Assembly: GCA_023457355.1 (NCBI GenBank)
Contig: JAEWLW010000008.1
Location: 1 to 25,674, forward strand
DNA from: Bacillota bacterium
GTDB lineage: Bacteria; Bacillota; Clostridia; Oscillospirales; Ruminococcaceae
DNA length: 25,674 bases
Reading direction: 5' to 3'
Each line of letters begins with the position of its first letter. Position 1 is the first letter of the stretch. Of this stretch, positions 8,581 through 16,400 are shown one piece after another. The notes under the pieces were generated by a model. It saw only the letters and a program-made list of their open reading frames with translations. It had not been told where the DNA came from and did not search any database. A program made the translations under genes and the position numbers.

Positions 8581-8614
8581 ATTACCTGTTCGCTATAGGA
8601 ATATAATAATTATC

Positions 8615-8642
8615 AGTATAATATATTGTTGGTTATTGTCAA
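8615..8642 (-). promoter_or_regulatory. Sigma-A-type promoter for the substrate-binding protein gene
   Basis: A perfect TTGACA (8642-8637) is followed by a 16-base spacer and TATACT (8620-8615), a 5/6 match to TATAAT. The -35 box overlaps the TGA stop codon of the S9 peptidase gene. The start of transcription would be near 8608, giving a leader of about 107 nt. The surrounding DNA is AT-rich. Confidence 0.65.
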
Positions 8643-10606
8643 TAGACTTTTAAAAATTTGCAATACCACGTCATCATTTCCTGCAATCTCGTAATTCGGT
8701 TATGGGGTTTTCCGCTGCGTGAAAGCTCGTGATTTTCGCCGTGAAAAAGCACAAAACGCGCAGGCGTACCGCTGCGTTTAACCGCGGAAAACATTTGCAG
8801 GGCATCCCCCATCCAGCACCGGTAATCCTCGTCGGATTGCAAAAACAGCGTCGGGGTTGTGGCGCGGTGCGCATGGCACAGCGGGGACATGCCCCATACT
8901 TTATCAAAATCCTCCCACGGATAGGCGCCCATCTGGCGCCGGTTAAGCGTATAGCCAATGTCGGTATACAACATTTTGGAAAGATAATTTGAAATGGAGC
9001 GCTGCGAGACAGCCGCTGCAAACCGGTCGGTCTGCCCGATAATCCAATTCGTCATAAAGCCGCCGTAAGAGCCGCCCCCGACGCCAAGCCGCTGCGTATC
9101 CATTTGGGGATAGCGTTTAATCACCTCGTCGGTAAATTCCATGAGGTCGTCATAATCCTTCGCACCAAAGGCCTCGGTAATATCGGCAAACGCTTCTCCG
9201 CGCCCGTCTGACCCGCGCGGATTGGTGTAGAACACAAAAAAGCCCTGGGCGGTCATGCATTGCATCTCATGAAAGAAAACACTGCCGAAAGCGGCTTTAG
9301 GGCCACCGTGGATAACAAGAATGCCCGGGTATTTGCATTCGGGTTTAAAATCAACCGGCGGGAGTACATAGCCTTCCATTTCAAAGCCGTTATCGCTCTG
9401 ATATGTAAAACGTTCGGGTGTCTGTACCTGATGCGTGGAGAGGTACGCCCCATTGCAGTCTGTCAGCTGTTTTTCACTGCCCGACTCGGAATCAACCCGA
9501 TAAACCTCCACCAATCCATTTGCGCGCATCGCTGTGATGGCAATCTGTTTACCGCACACATCCATGCCGGAAATCATGCCCGGACGGTCAACGACCGTGC
9601 GAAGCTGGCCGCTGGCATCCATGGCCACCAGACGCGTGCTGCCCCACAAGGTGTGCAGCATATACAGCGTGCCGTCGGCAAAGGTCATCTTTTTTCCGCC
9701 GCCGTATTTCGCGTCACTGCCCACTTTATTGCCGACAGGCACATCATAAAAGGGCAGCTCGTTGATGACTGCATTGTTCAGGGCGCAGTAAAAGTACCGC
9801 GGGTTTTTCCCCATGCGCGTTTCAAGGGTGCCGGTGTAAAAAAGCGCCTCTTCGCCCATAAAGCACAGATCGTCTATATCGTAGCGGGCGTCGTCCACAA
9901 GCCGCCTGGCCTCCCCATCAATGCCCTCCTGAATCCACAGGCCGCCGTTTGAAAGCCGTACGGATTGATAGTCGGCGCCGGAATACGCAACTGTTTTTCC
10001 GCTGGGGCTGACGGCCCAGGCGTTCACGTTTAAAAAGGGCGCCGTTATACGCTGCAATTTTTTCTCTTTGCGCTCATAGCAGAAAAGCGCCGTTCGGATA
10101 CGGTTACGGATGCCCTTTCCGTTAAACCAATAAGGCAGTTCATCAAAAATATAATAATCTGTTCCTTCCTGCGCGCTGTCTGAAAGCGCCGGCATCGGTT
10201 CTGCCGGTTCGGCGGGTACGGAAGCCTGAACATAAAAGCGATCGTCTCCAGCGATGTACATCTCTTCAACTTTAAGCGGAATGTGCATAAACGGCTGTGC
10301 CTCGCCGCCTGAAATCGAGATAGAATAGTAGTCCGTTTCAGGTTTTACCGTTGTTTTTTCCCCACGCTTGGAGGCAAAAATCAGCGTATCATTGTCCAGC
10401 CACAAACAGCCTTTTGCCTCACCCCGCTTTGCCAGCAGGAGATTATTTTCGCCGTTTGAATCCATTAGCCACAGCTCCGAATGATAACCGTTTTCTTCGC
10501 AATCTGCATGGTGTTGCTGATAGGCAATGTGCTTGCCATCGGGTGAAAAAACGGCGTCCGAAACAAAAGTAAACTGATACAAATCCTCAATTAGAATTTT
10601 TTCCAT
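8639..10606 (-). CDS. S9 family serine peptidase (acylaminoacyl-peptidase/prolyl oligopeptidase fold)
   Basis: A cytosolic serine peptidase (655 residues from the ATG at 10606; an adjacent GTG at 10609 is also in frame and is used for the numbering). The N-terminal two thirds (to about 400) is a beta-propeller with WD40-like FSPDGKHIAY (21-30). The C-terminal alpha/beta hydrolase domain has HGGP (434-437) for the oxyanion region, GGSYGG with S514 as nucleophile, D595 (EDYR) and H627 (GENHELSRSG). Substrates are probably short peptides that fit through the propeller; no signal peptide is seen. The start overlaps the stop of the preceding S9 gene (TGATG), so the pair is translationally coupled. 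It is likely to work on peptides taken up by the importer downstream. Confidence 0.92.
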   Translation of the reverse strand: MEKILIEDLYQFTFVSDAVFSPDGKHIAYQQHHADCEENGYHSELWLMDSNGENNLLLAKRGEAKGCLWLDNDTLIFASKRGEKTTVKPETDYYSISISGGEAQPFMHIPLKVEEMYIAGDDRFYVQASVPAEPAEPMPALSDSAQEGTDYYIFDELPYWFNGKGIRNRIRTALFCYERKEKKLQRITAPFLNVNAWAVSPSGKTVAYSGADYQSVRLSNGGLWIQEGIDGEARRLVDDARYDIDDLCFMGEEALFYTGTLETRMGKNPRYFYCALNNAVINELPFYDVPVGNKVGSDAKYGGGKKMTFADGTLYMLHTLWGSTRLVAMDASGQLRTVVDRPGMISGMDVCGKQIAITAMRANGLVEVYRVDSESGSEKQLTDCNGAYLSTHQVQTPERFTYQSDNGFEMEGYVLPPVDFKPECKYPGILVIHGGPKAAFGSVFFHEMQCMTAQGFFVFYTNPRGSDGRGEAFADITEAFGAKDYDDLMEFTDEVIKRYPQMDTQRLGVGGGSYGGFMTNWIIGQTDRFAAAVSQRSISNYLSKMLYTDIGYTLNRRQMGAYPWEDFDKVWGMSPLCHAHRATTPTLFLQSDEDYRCWMGDALQMFSAVKRSGTPARFVLFHGENHELSRSGKPHNRITRLQEMMTWYCKFLKVY

Positions 10607-12576
10607 CACAGTCCGCCCCTTTCCGCTTTATCGGCTCCGGCATCCGAAACGTCGCTTTTAAGGTGCCGGTCCATCCAGTTGAGAATTTCGGTCATGCGCA
10701 GCATACGGCTTCTGGGACGCCCTGAGCGGGAGAGCTCGTGATTTTCGCCTTTGATAAGGCACAGGCGGCTTTCAACCCCCACCATCTTCAGGGCACTGAA
10801 CATCTGCAAGCCTTCAGCCATCGGGCAGCGGTAATCCTCAATGGAATGTACAAACAGCGTGGGCGTTTTGCAGTTGGCGGCATACTTCAGCGGTGAATGC
10901 CACCAAAGCTTGTGCGCGTCCTCGCGTGTTAAAGCGGCCTGCGTATTTTTAGTAAATGTGTGCCCGATATCAGACATATGCTCAAATGTAATCCAATTGG
11001 CGATAGAACGCTGTGAAACGGCCGCGCGGAACCGGTCGGTATGGCAAATGATCCAGTTGGTCATATAGCCGCCGTAGGAGCCCCCCGCAACGCCCAGACG
11101 CGAAGCGTCAATAGCCGGATAGCGTCTGAGGACTTCATCGGTGAAATCCATCAGGTTGTCAAAATCGACCGTGCCATATTTGCCATTCAAGCTGCCGAAA
11201 GCGGTGCCGCCACCGTCCGAGCCCCGGGGGTTGCAGAAGAACACAAAATAGCCCGCAGCAGCCCACGTTTGCATTTCGTGGTGAAACACGTCGCCAAAAA
11301 CGGTTCTGGGCCCGCCGTGAATATGAAGTATGGCCGGATATGTTTTACCGGGGAAATAATCGACCGGTTTTAGAACCCAGCCTTGAATTTCAAACCCGTC
11401 CTTATCAAAAAAGCTCAAAGCCTCCGGCATTGAAATTTTCCAGCGGGCGGCCGTTTGGTTAAGGTCGGTTATCTGGCAACCGTCAAGGTACAGCTCCGGC
11501 AAACGGTTCCCGTATAAGCCGCACACAACAATGTGACCGTCGCCGGACACATCAAAGCTGTCACAGGAGCCCTGTGCGGTCAACGGTTGCGAAATGTTGC
11601 CTTCGCGCGTAATGCGATTCAAAAACGCGCAAGCGCCCTTTGTCGTAATAAAATAATAGCCGTCTTCCGCATTTTTATCGGCGTGTACGATGCCCAGACG
11701 GGCATCCGTTCCGACAGTGCCAGCAGCAACCGAATAATCATAGGGGGCCAGCAGCCGCATGGAGCCGTCATTGATATCCATCGTGTAAAAATCCAGATAT
11801 TTTTCGTCGCCGAAATCGCTGCTTTCGGTGGCTGTCACCAATGCCTGATCGTCATCCCAAAAAGCAATGGGGCCGGTGCGCCGCACGTTTTGTTCCAGCA
11901 GGCAACGGTTGACGTTTGTTTCCATATCATAAAGATAGATTCCTTCATACAATTGTCGGATATCGCGCCATCCATAAGCTTTGTAAAGGATGCGGCTGCC
12001 GCGAACAGAATAGGAAGAACAGTCGTCCCACGCGTCACAGATTGATTTCAGGCTGCCGGTATCGGGCGTGTATACATAAAGATGTGTACGCTTTTTATTT
12101 GTGACGCCTTTGCCGTTGGCCCAAAATGGCACTTCGTCAAAAACCTCGTAGGCATCGTCACGAGAGGCGCTTTTATCCGTCCCCGCAGCGAACACAAGAC
12201 GTCCGTCCTCGCATTCATAAAAGGACATCGTTTGTAGGGAGAGCGAAAATTTTTCAACGGCCTCTCCCCCGCTCGCGTTTATTTCATAAAAGCGGCTCAT
12301 CGAATTTTGCTTTTTCGGTTGCGCCTTTCCTTTATTCAGAGCCTGGAAAAGAATGGTGCCCGCCTTCGTCCATATGTAATTTTGGACGTTTCCTGAAGTG
12401 GTAAGGCGCAACGTTTTTTGTGTGGCGCAATGATAAAGATATAAGTCGCCCTTATAAGTGTTGTTTTCCAAATCGGCCTTCTGAACAACAAAAGCGATTT
12501 TATCCCCGTCAGGCGAAAAGGCAGGCGCACTGATAAACTGGATTTCCGGCAATATACCAATTGAGACAGGATCCAT
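10606..12576 (-). CDS. S9 family serine peptidase, tandem paralogue
   Basis: First of two tandem S9 peptidases, 656 residues, no signal peptide. The propeller begins with FSPDGDKIAF (20-29). In the catalytic domain HGGP lies at 420-423, the nucleophile is S500 in GGSYGG, the acid D581 in EDYRCP and the base H613 in GENHELSRSG. Its domain order and length match the neighbour, but the propellers have diverged, so the two probably differ in substrate. The ATG at 12576 has AAGGAG upstream, inside an exact 18-bp tandem duplication that repeats the whole ribosome binding site. A promoter with a perfect TATAAT and a hairpin with a U-run lie further upstream. Confidence 0.92.
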   Translation of the reverse strand: MDPVSIGILPEIQFISAPAFSPDGDKIAFVVQKADLENNTYKGDLYLYHCATQKTLRLTTSGNVQNYIWTKAGTILFQALNKGKAQPKKQNSMSRFYEINASGGEAVEKFSLSLQTMSFYECEDGRLVFAAGTDKSASRDDAYEVFDEVPFWANGKGVTNKKRTHLYVYTPDTGSLKSICDAWDDCSSYSVRGSRILYKAYGWRDIRQLYEGIYLYDMETNVNRCLLEQNVRRTGPIAFWDDDQALVTATESSDFGDEKYLDFYTMDINDGSMRLLAPYDYSVAAGTVGTDARLGIVHADKNAEDGYYFITTKGACAFLNRITREGNISQPLTAQGSCDSFDVSGDGHIVVCGLYGNRLPELYLDGCQITDLNQTAARWKISMPEALSFFDKDGFEIQGWVLKPVDYFPGKTYPAILHIHGGPRTVFGDVFHHEMQTWAAAGYFVFFCNPRGSDGGGTAFGSLNGKYGTVDFDNLMDFTDEVLRRYPAIDASRLGVAGGSYGGYMTNWIICHTDRFRAAVSQRSIANWITFEHMSDIGHTFTKNTQAALTREDAHKLWWHSPLKYAANCKTPTLFVHSIEDYRCPMAEGLQMFSALKMVGVESRLCLIKGENHELSRSGRPRSRMLRMTEILNWMDRHLKSDVSDAGADKAERGGL

Positions 12577-12612
12577 TATTCACACTCCTTCTAATATTCA
12601 CACTCCTTCTAA
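12577..12612 (-). repeat. Exact 18-bp tandem duplication carrying the ribosome binding site
   Basis: Copy one spans 12577-12594 and copy two 12595-12612, identical at all 18 positions. On the minus strand each reads TTAGAAGGAGTGTGAATA, so two AAGGAG sites are set in tandem. Only the copy nearest the ATG is at normal spacing; the other may act as a standby site for ribosomes or be a recent slippage duplication. Confidence 0.9.
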
Positions 12613-12619
12613 TTATGCC

Positions 12620-12671
12620 ATAAAAACATAAAAACGGAGTCTGAAAGGCGTCATTGCCCCTCAAATCCGTT
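12620..12671 (-). terminator. Terminator-like hairpin in the S9 peptidase gene leader
   Basis: On the minus strand AACGGA (12671-12666) pairs with TCCGTT (12638-12633). Inside, GAGGGGC pairs with GCCTTTC (two G-U pairs) around a 6-base loop, with a small 3/4 internal loop between the two helices. The 3' arm is followed by TTTATGTTTTTATG. This is placed after a good promoter and before the ribosome binding site, as in the binding-protein leader, and could be an attenuator. A plain terminator for an undetected upstream transcript is the alternative. Confidence 0.5.
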
Positions 12672-12962
12672 CCCAGTTTCTACAATATAAATTCCCAGTG
12701 CTCCTATTATAGCGAAAGAGTTGAACAAATGCAACTATATGCTCCAATTTAGAATATTGCATCAAGAGAGAAAACACCGCAAACAAGCTCCGGAATCTGA
12801 GTGTTATGCAACATTGTAAAATGAAATGCGGCAGAAAAACATTGCCCATAGCAGCCAAAACGCGTGGAATGGCGTTCACCACAACAACATTCACACGAGG
12901 AGGCCGCCATGTGCCCCCACTATTTACAGCACTTGAGCGCGGAAGATACCGCAACTTGCTAA
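12661..12962 (-). other. Non-coding or decayed stretch between aldolase and S9 genes
   Basis: Together with the two leader features below 12672 and the hairpin above 12962, this fills a 425-bp gap between the S9 gene and the aldolase gene. No gene with a credible start and ribosome binding site is seen. A minus-strand open frame of 97 codons (12954-12661) contains VNAIPRVLAAMGN near 12860, similar to the C-terminal VNAIPxVxxAxPG region of 2,4-diaminopentanoate dehydrogenase/dihydrodipicolinate-reductase-like enzymes, but the rest is not recognisable. It may be a frameshifted relic; the resemblance is short and could be chance. Confidence 0.2.
12706..12734 (-). promoter_or_regulatory. Promoter for the S9 peptidase pair
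   Basis: A perfect TATAAT (12711-12706) preceded by a 17-base spacer and TTGCAT (12734-12729, 3/6 match to the -35 consensus). Predicted transcription start is near 12699, which leaves a leader of roughly 120 nt with a hairpin in the middle. Confidence 0.55.
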
Positions 12963-12999
12963 ATTAGGGAGTCCCTGAATTAATCAGAGGCTCCCTAAT
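12963..12999 (-). terminator. Hairpin directly after the aldolase gene
   Basis: ATTAGGGAG (12963-12971) and CTCCCTAAT (12991-12999) are perfect reverse complements, with an inner CTGA/TCAG pairing in the 19-base loop. It begins 2 bases beyond the aldolase stop codon. The U-run after it on the minus strand is short (CTAATTTAGC), so termination may be incomplete. Confidence 0.5.
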
Positions 13000-13001
13000 G
13001 C

Positions 13002-13829
13002 TTATACGCCGTAAATCAGGCGAATTTTACGGGCTGCCAAATCGGTGACCCCCTGTTTAGCCTGTCGGTACATGGCATAGAAATCGCCGGTCTTTGAACC
13101 GTCTTGTAAACTTCTCATAAATACCGCGCGCAGCTCCGACGCCACATTAACTTTTCGGATGCCCATCTGAATGGCTTTTTGAATCATATCGTCCGGAATC
13201 CCCGAGCCGCCGTGGAGCACCAGCGGTGGTGCATCCAACTTTCGGCAGGCTCGCAGACGGTCAAAGTCCAGCATCGGTACTATATTGCTCAGTCCATGTA
13301 CGTTGCCTATACCGACAGCTAGCGCATCGCAGTCCACTTTAGAAATAAAGATCTCCAGTTCCGACAAGTCTACCAAATTGGTGTTGGAATAGATGTGCCC
13401 ATCCTCTGCGCCCGGAACCGCGCCCAATTCGCATTCCACCGAGACCCCTACCGCATGCGCCGCACGGACAACCGCCTGGCTTTCACGTATGTTGTCCTCC
13501 AATGATTTATGCGAGCCGTCATACATGACAGAGGTAAACCCTGCCCGCAAAGCCAACATCACCTGTTCGAAACTGGCACCGTGATCCAAATTCATGACGA
13601 TAGGCAGACGGCTTTCCCGTGCTACTCGCCGCACCACATCGGAAAGATGCCACAACTGGCCGGCCCGGATGGCCCCCTGCCCAATGGTAAGTATAACCGG
13701 GCTGCTTTCCATCTCAACAGCCTCCATAATCGCTTGAGTGCCCTCAATGTTATCAATGTTGAAGCTTGGAATAGCGGTCTGCTTTTCCTCAGCCAATTTC
13801 AATATCTCTGAAAGCGTCACCAATGCCAT
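13002..13829 (-). CDS. Class II (zinc) ketose-bisphosphate-type aldolase
   Basis: A 275-residue TIM-barrel aldolase of the class II fructose/tagatose-bisphosphate aldolase family. Family residues visible are LDHG (81-84, with D82 as the catalytic acid and H83 as zinc ligand), E134 in ECELG, H178 in NVHG, H206 in the phosphate-binding HGGSG (206-210), and KVNVASELR (226-234). The reaction is a retro-aldol split of a ketose phosphate or analogous substrate to two smaller carbonyl compounds. Length is at the short end for the family, as in tagatose-, IolJ- or other specialised aldolases, so glycolytic fructose-bisphosphate aldolase is not the likeliest role. It lies 197 bp after beta1, with GGAAAGG upstream of its ATG, probably as the last gene of the LUD-alpha1-beta1 unit. 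Confidence 0.87.
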   Translation of the reverse strand: MALVTLSEILKLAEEKQTAIPSFNIDNIEGTQAIMEAVEMESSPVILTIGQGAIRAGQLWHLSDVVRRVARESRLPIVMNLDHGASFEQVMLALRAGFTSVMYDGSHKSLEDNIRESQAVVRAAHAVGVSVECELGAVPGAEDGHIYSNTNLVDLSELEIFISKVDCDALAVGIGNVHGLSNIVPMLDFDRLRACRKLDAPPLVLHGGSGIPDDMIQKAIQMGIRKVNVASELRAVFMRSLQDGSKTGDFYAMYRQAKQGVTDLAARKIRLIYGV

Positions 13830-14026
13830 ACTAACATCCTTTCCTCGTAATAAAAATGAAGTAGGCGGGGCCCCTGGCCTATGTAACCACTGATCTCATC
13901 GATGCGCGGTTTTCCAGTAGCTTTTATACCAAAACATTAAAAGGCGGACATTGGCGCGAATTTTATGCCCTTCCCACCTTACCTGATACAAAATTTTCTT
14001 GCTGTTAAACCGCATTGCTTAATTAA

Positions 14027-14842
14027 TCAGCGGTTCCCTAACAAAATATGCTTGGGGTCAACCTCGTTTCTCAAAATATCCAGCTCTTCCCGGGTTGGAA
14101 TCTGCGTTACCGGTACATGGGACAAATTGCCCACATCAAATCCAGTATTCTCAATTATCTCTTGTGGCGTGACGCCCGGATGGATCGATTCCACAAAAAG
14201 CTTGCCTGTCTCGTCAAAGCCAAAAATACATTTGGGCGTATAAATACCACAGGGGCCTGATCCTGTCAAGCCCAGCGCTTTGCGTCCCACCCGGCCACCG
14301 GGATATCCCACACCGGAAATATGATCAATCTTTTCAGCGAAGCACCGCTTTTCATGATGCGGCAGCATAATATACTCTCTTCCGAACAGAGCAAAGTGCT
14401 CCGGCAAAAAGATCGGACCGACCAATGCGACCTTTGGATGGTGGGGATCTCCAATACAGGTGCAGTTGATGCTGCCCTGGGGGTCCACCTGCACACCCGA
14501 ACAAAATGCAAAGTCGATCTCACCAGTTCTATGGGACCATGGTCCCGGCCATGTGATCATCTGAGCTTCACATGACAGGTTCAGCAGTTCGTTCCCATAT
14601 TCGGATTCCGGCAGGCTCTCAAGCGTGCTCAGGTCGGGATTGACGCACCAGCCTGCCAGCAAAATCGTCAAATCGGGCGCGTGCGTCTTTTGCGCAAGCT
14701 GCATGGCGGCCAGCGGAATGTTGGTGATGTACGTTGCCGCGGCCTTTCCGGTAGCAAGCCCGGTAAAGCCGACCTCTCCATTGCGAAACGTATGGGACAG
14801 CCGCACTGTAATCAATTCCTCAACTGTAAAGCGTTCAGTCAT
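14027..14842 (-). CDS. CoA-transferase-fold beta subunit (beta1), lacks the catalytic glutamate
   Basis: A 271-residue protein of the glutaconate CoA-transferase beta subunit (GctB) family. Similarity is clear in GEIDFAFCSGVQVDPQGSIN (106-125) and HPGVTPQEIIENTGF (222-236). However, the region that in true class I transferases reads Glu-Ser-Gly before (V/T)DP here reads LLAGWCVNP (61-69), with A63 at the glutamate position, and the glycine-rich LPGSGGA loop is also missing (KVALVGPIF). A covalent glutamyl-CoA mechanism is therefore unlikely. It overlaps the alpha1 gene by 8 bp and has GGAGGT 9 bases before its ATG, so an alpha1/beta1 complex is expected. An IpdB-like hydrolase subunit is one possible reading. 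Confidence 0.85.
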   Translation of the reverse strand: MTERFTVEELITVRLSHTFRNGEVGFTGLATGKAAATYITNIPLAAMQLAQKTHAPDLTILLAGWCVNPDLSTLESLPESEYGNELLNLSCEAQMITWPGPWSHRTGEIDFAFCSGVQVDPQGSINCTCIGDPHHPKVALVGPIFLPEHFALFGREYIMLPHHEKRCFAEKIDHISGVGYPGGRVGRKALGLTGSGPCGIYTPKCIFGFDETGKLFVESIHPGVTPQEIIENTGFDVGNLSHVPVTQIPTREELDILRNEVDPKHILLGNR

Positions 14843-15740
14843 CTGACAAGACCTCCAGTTCCCGCAAACGCGACTCTCCGATCAGGGCGAGATAGTCATA
14901 GTCATTGAAATCTTTTGTATTGCGAATATAGCGATCCAGATAGGCCTGAAAAGAGCCCTCATCGGAAGATGCAGAAAGGTATTCCCTAAAATGGCGATCG
15001 TCCTCCTGCGTCGCCGCCAGCGTCGGCGTAGGATGGCTTCCAAAGGGTACAGATGAAATGGTGGTCGTGCGAAAAGCGGGGATCAAGGTCAAATGTGGCT
15101 TTTTGCGGATTTCGTTTGAATCCACAATTTTTTCCACTGTCACGATCAGCTTTCGGCAGGATCTGGCCATATCGACATTCAGGTACTGAGGCAGCATACT
15201 GCGTTCCTGAATCTGGACATTTCCATAACAGTCCCCCCGATAGGCATGAATAATAACAACGTCCGGCGCTGCGGCCGGCACCGCCCATGCCTGCTTACCG
15301 GTGATGGGGCATGTAAAAGGAACGATATCGGGGTTATCCCGAAGCACATCGTTCCCGCCCAGAAAATACACCGGCCAAAAAGGTATTCCTTCCCGGTCGG
15401 CTCTAAACCGGTCCCACGCCAGCATCTCCGGATAATGTACAACACGAAGTTTACCATCCTGCAATAACCGCCGATAGTTTTTTGCAAGACCATATTTCTC
15501 CAATCCCACGTATGATGTTTCGATCGCGGAAACACATCCGGCACCGATGAGCATATCCGCTTCGATGGAATTGACACAACCGACAATAGTCAGATTTTTT
15601 CGCCCGGCGCGAATCAATTCCTGCACCACGGCCATCGGTTTTTGATATATTGCAAAACCGCCAAATGCAACACGGTCTCCATCCGAAATGTAAGAAACCG
15701 CCTGCTCAACGGAACAGAGCTTAACCGTCCTCTCCGACAT
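14835..15740 (-). CDS. CoA-transferase-fold alpha subunit (alpha1)
   Basis: A 301-residue member of the glutaconate CoA-transferase alpha subunit (GctA/IpdA) family. Markers are FGGFA (26-30), GAGCV (66-70), HAYRGD-CYGNVQ (165-176) and TVEKIV (201-206), followed by PFGSHPT (232-238). E105 lies in HYPEMLAWDRFRA (102-114), at a position that in the alpha4 protein is His and in canonical transferases is often Asn. The ATG has AAGGAAGGTGG upstream, and the gene starts 15 bp after the LUD gene and overlaps beta1. The product is expected in the cytosol as part of a hetero-oligomer with beta1. Its substrate is unknown; a CoA thioester is likely from the family. Confidence 0.87.
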   Translation of the reverse strand: MSERTVKLCSVEQAVSYISDGDRVAFGGFAIYQKPMAVVQELIRAGRKNLTIVGCVNSIEADMLIGAGCVSAIETSYVGLEKYGLAKNYRRLLQDGKLRVVHYPEMLAWDRFRADREGIPFWPVYFLGGNDVLRDNPDIVPFTCPITGKQAWAVPAAAPDVVIIHAYRGDCYGNVQIQERSMLPQYLNVDMARSCRKLIVTVEKIVDSNEIRKKPHLTLIPAFRTTTISSVPFGSHPTPTLAATQEDDRHFREYLSASSDEGSFQAYLDRYIRNTKDFNDYDYLALIGESRLRELEVLSDD

Positions 15741-15755
15741 CTTTCCACCTTCCTT

Positions 15756-16400
15756 TTAAAAACCGAGCACCTCGCCGACCAATACAACTTTGATCCTTCC
15801 TTCGGGTCGGCTCATGCGTGTAATGACCAACTGTGAACACAGACTCTCCCTGTGGCTGCAGTCCACACAAGTGCCGGTTAAAAAGCACGGCAGACCACGC
15901 AAGGGGAATTTTTGCGCATTGATGGGCGCGGCAATGTCGCGAATTCTCGCAATGCCCTCCTGTGTGCTTTTGCAGATCTTATTGATTCCCGCCGCCACAA
16001 TAACCTGTCTCGGGCCATACAGCAGCGCCGCCACCCGGTTTCCAAGGCTGTCCATGTTCACGAGTTGCCCATCTTCCGTCACTGCATTTGCACCACACAA
16101 AAATGTATCGCAAAGCAGCGACTGCCGACGCATCTCTTCGCTTTCCTCCGGGATAACAGCCAGCTTTTGGTCTATGAGGCGCTGCCCGCGTGCCCGCAAC
16201 ATTTCCTGAATACCCAGCGCTTCCATCGTGGCCAAGCCGCCCCAGCCCACGCAATCCTCAGGCGAAATCATATGTAAAATCCGCGCGGCAGCTTCCTCCG
16301 CGCTCATGCAGTAAACCGCATCGAAATAATGCTTTCTGAGCGTTTGCGCTGTTCGTTCCCCAATCAGATCGCACCAGCGTCGCCGTACATCTTTTGTCAT
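15756..16400 (-). CDS. LUD domain protein (LutC/YkgG-type, DUF162)
   Basis: A 214-residue LUD-domain protein, the fold shared with NagB/RpiA and the CoA-transferases. Family features are GWGGLATMEALGI (about residues 52-64), CGANAVTEDGQLVN followed by GNRVAALLYGP and the C-terminal GTCVDCSHRESLC cysteine cluster. LutC-like proteins take part in lactate oxidation with LutA and LutB, but neither partner is here, so that role is not supported. The ATG at 16400 was chosen for its GGGAG 10 bases upstream and the normal family length; an in-frame GTG at 16508 would add 36 helical residues but has no ribosome binding site. It is the first gene of the unit with alpha1, beta1 and the aldolase. Confidence 0.82.
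   Translation of the reverse strand: MTKDVRRRWCDLIGERTAQTLRKHYFDAVYCMSAEEAAARILHMISPEDCVGWGGLATMEALGIQEMLRARGQRLIDQKLAVIPEESEEMRRQSLLCDTFLCGANAVTEDGQLVNMDSLGNRVAALLYGPRQVIVAAGINKICKSTQEGIARIRDIAAPINAQKFPLRGLPCFLTGTCVDCSHRESLCSQLVITRMSRPEGRIKVVLVGEVLGF

Noticed and set aside
8523..8608. T-box or other known riboswitch in the binding-protein gene leader
   Set aside because: Only about 28 nt precede the hairpin and there is no T-box consensus or other known aptamer pattern that I recognise.
13861..13881. GC-rich near-palindrome (GGGGCCCC core) in the aldolase leader
   Set aside because: The arms around the core do not align symmetrically and the core leaves no loop, so neither a hairpin nor an operator is convincing.
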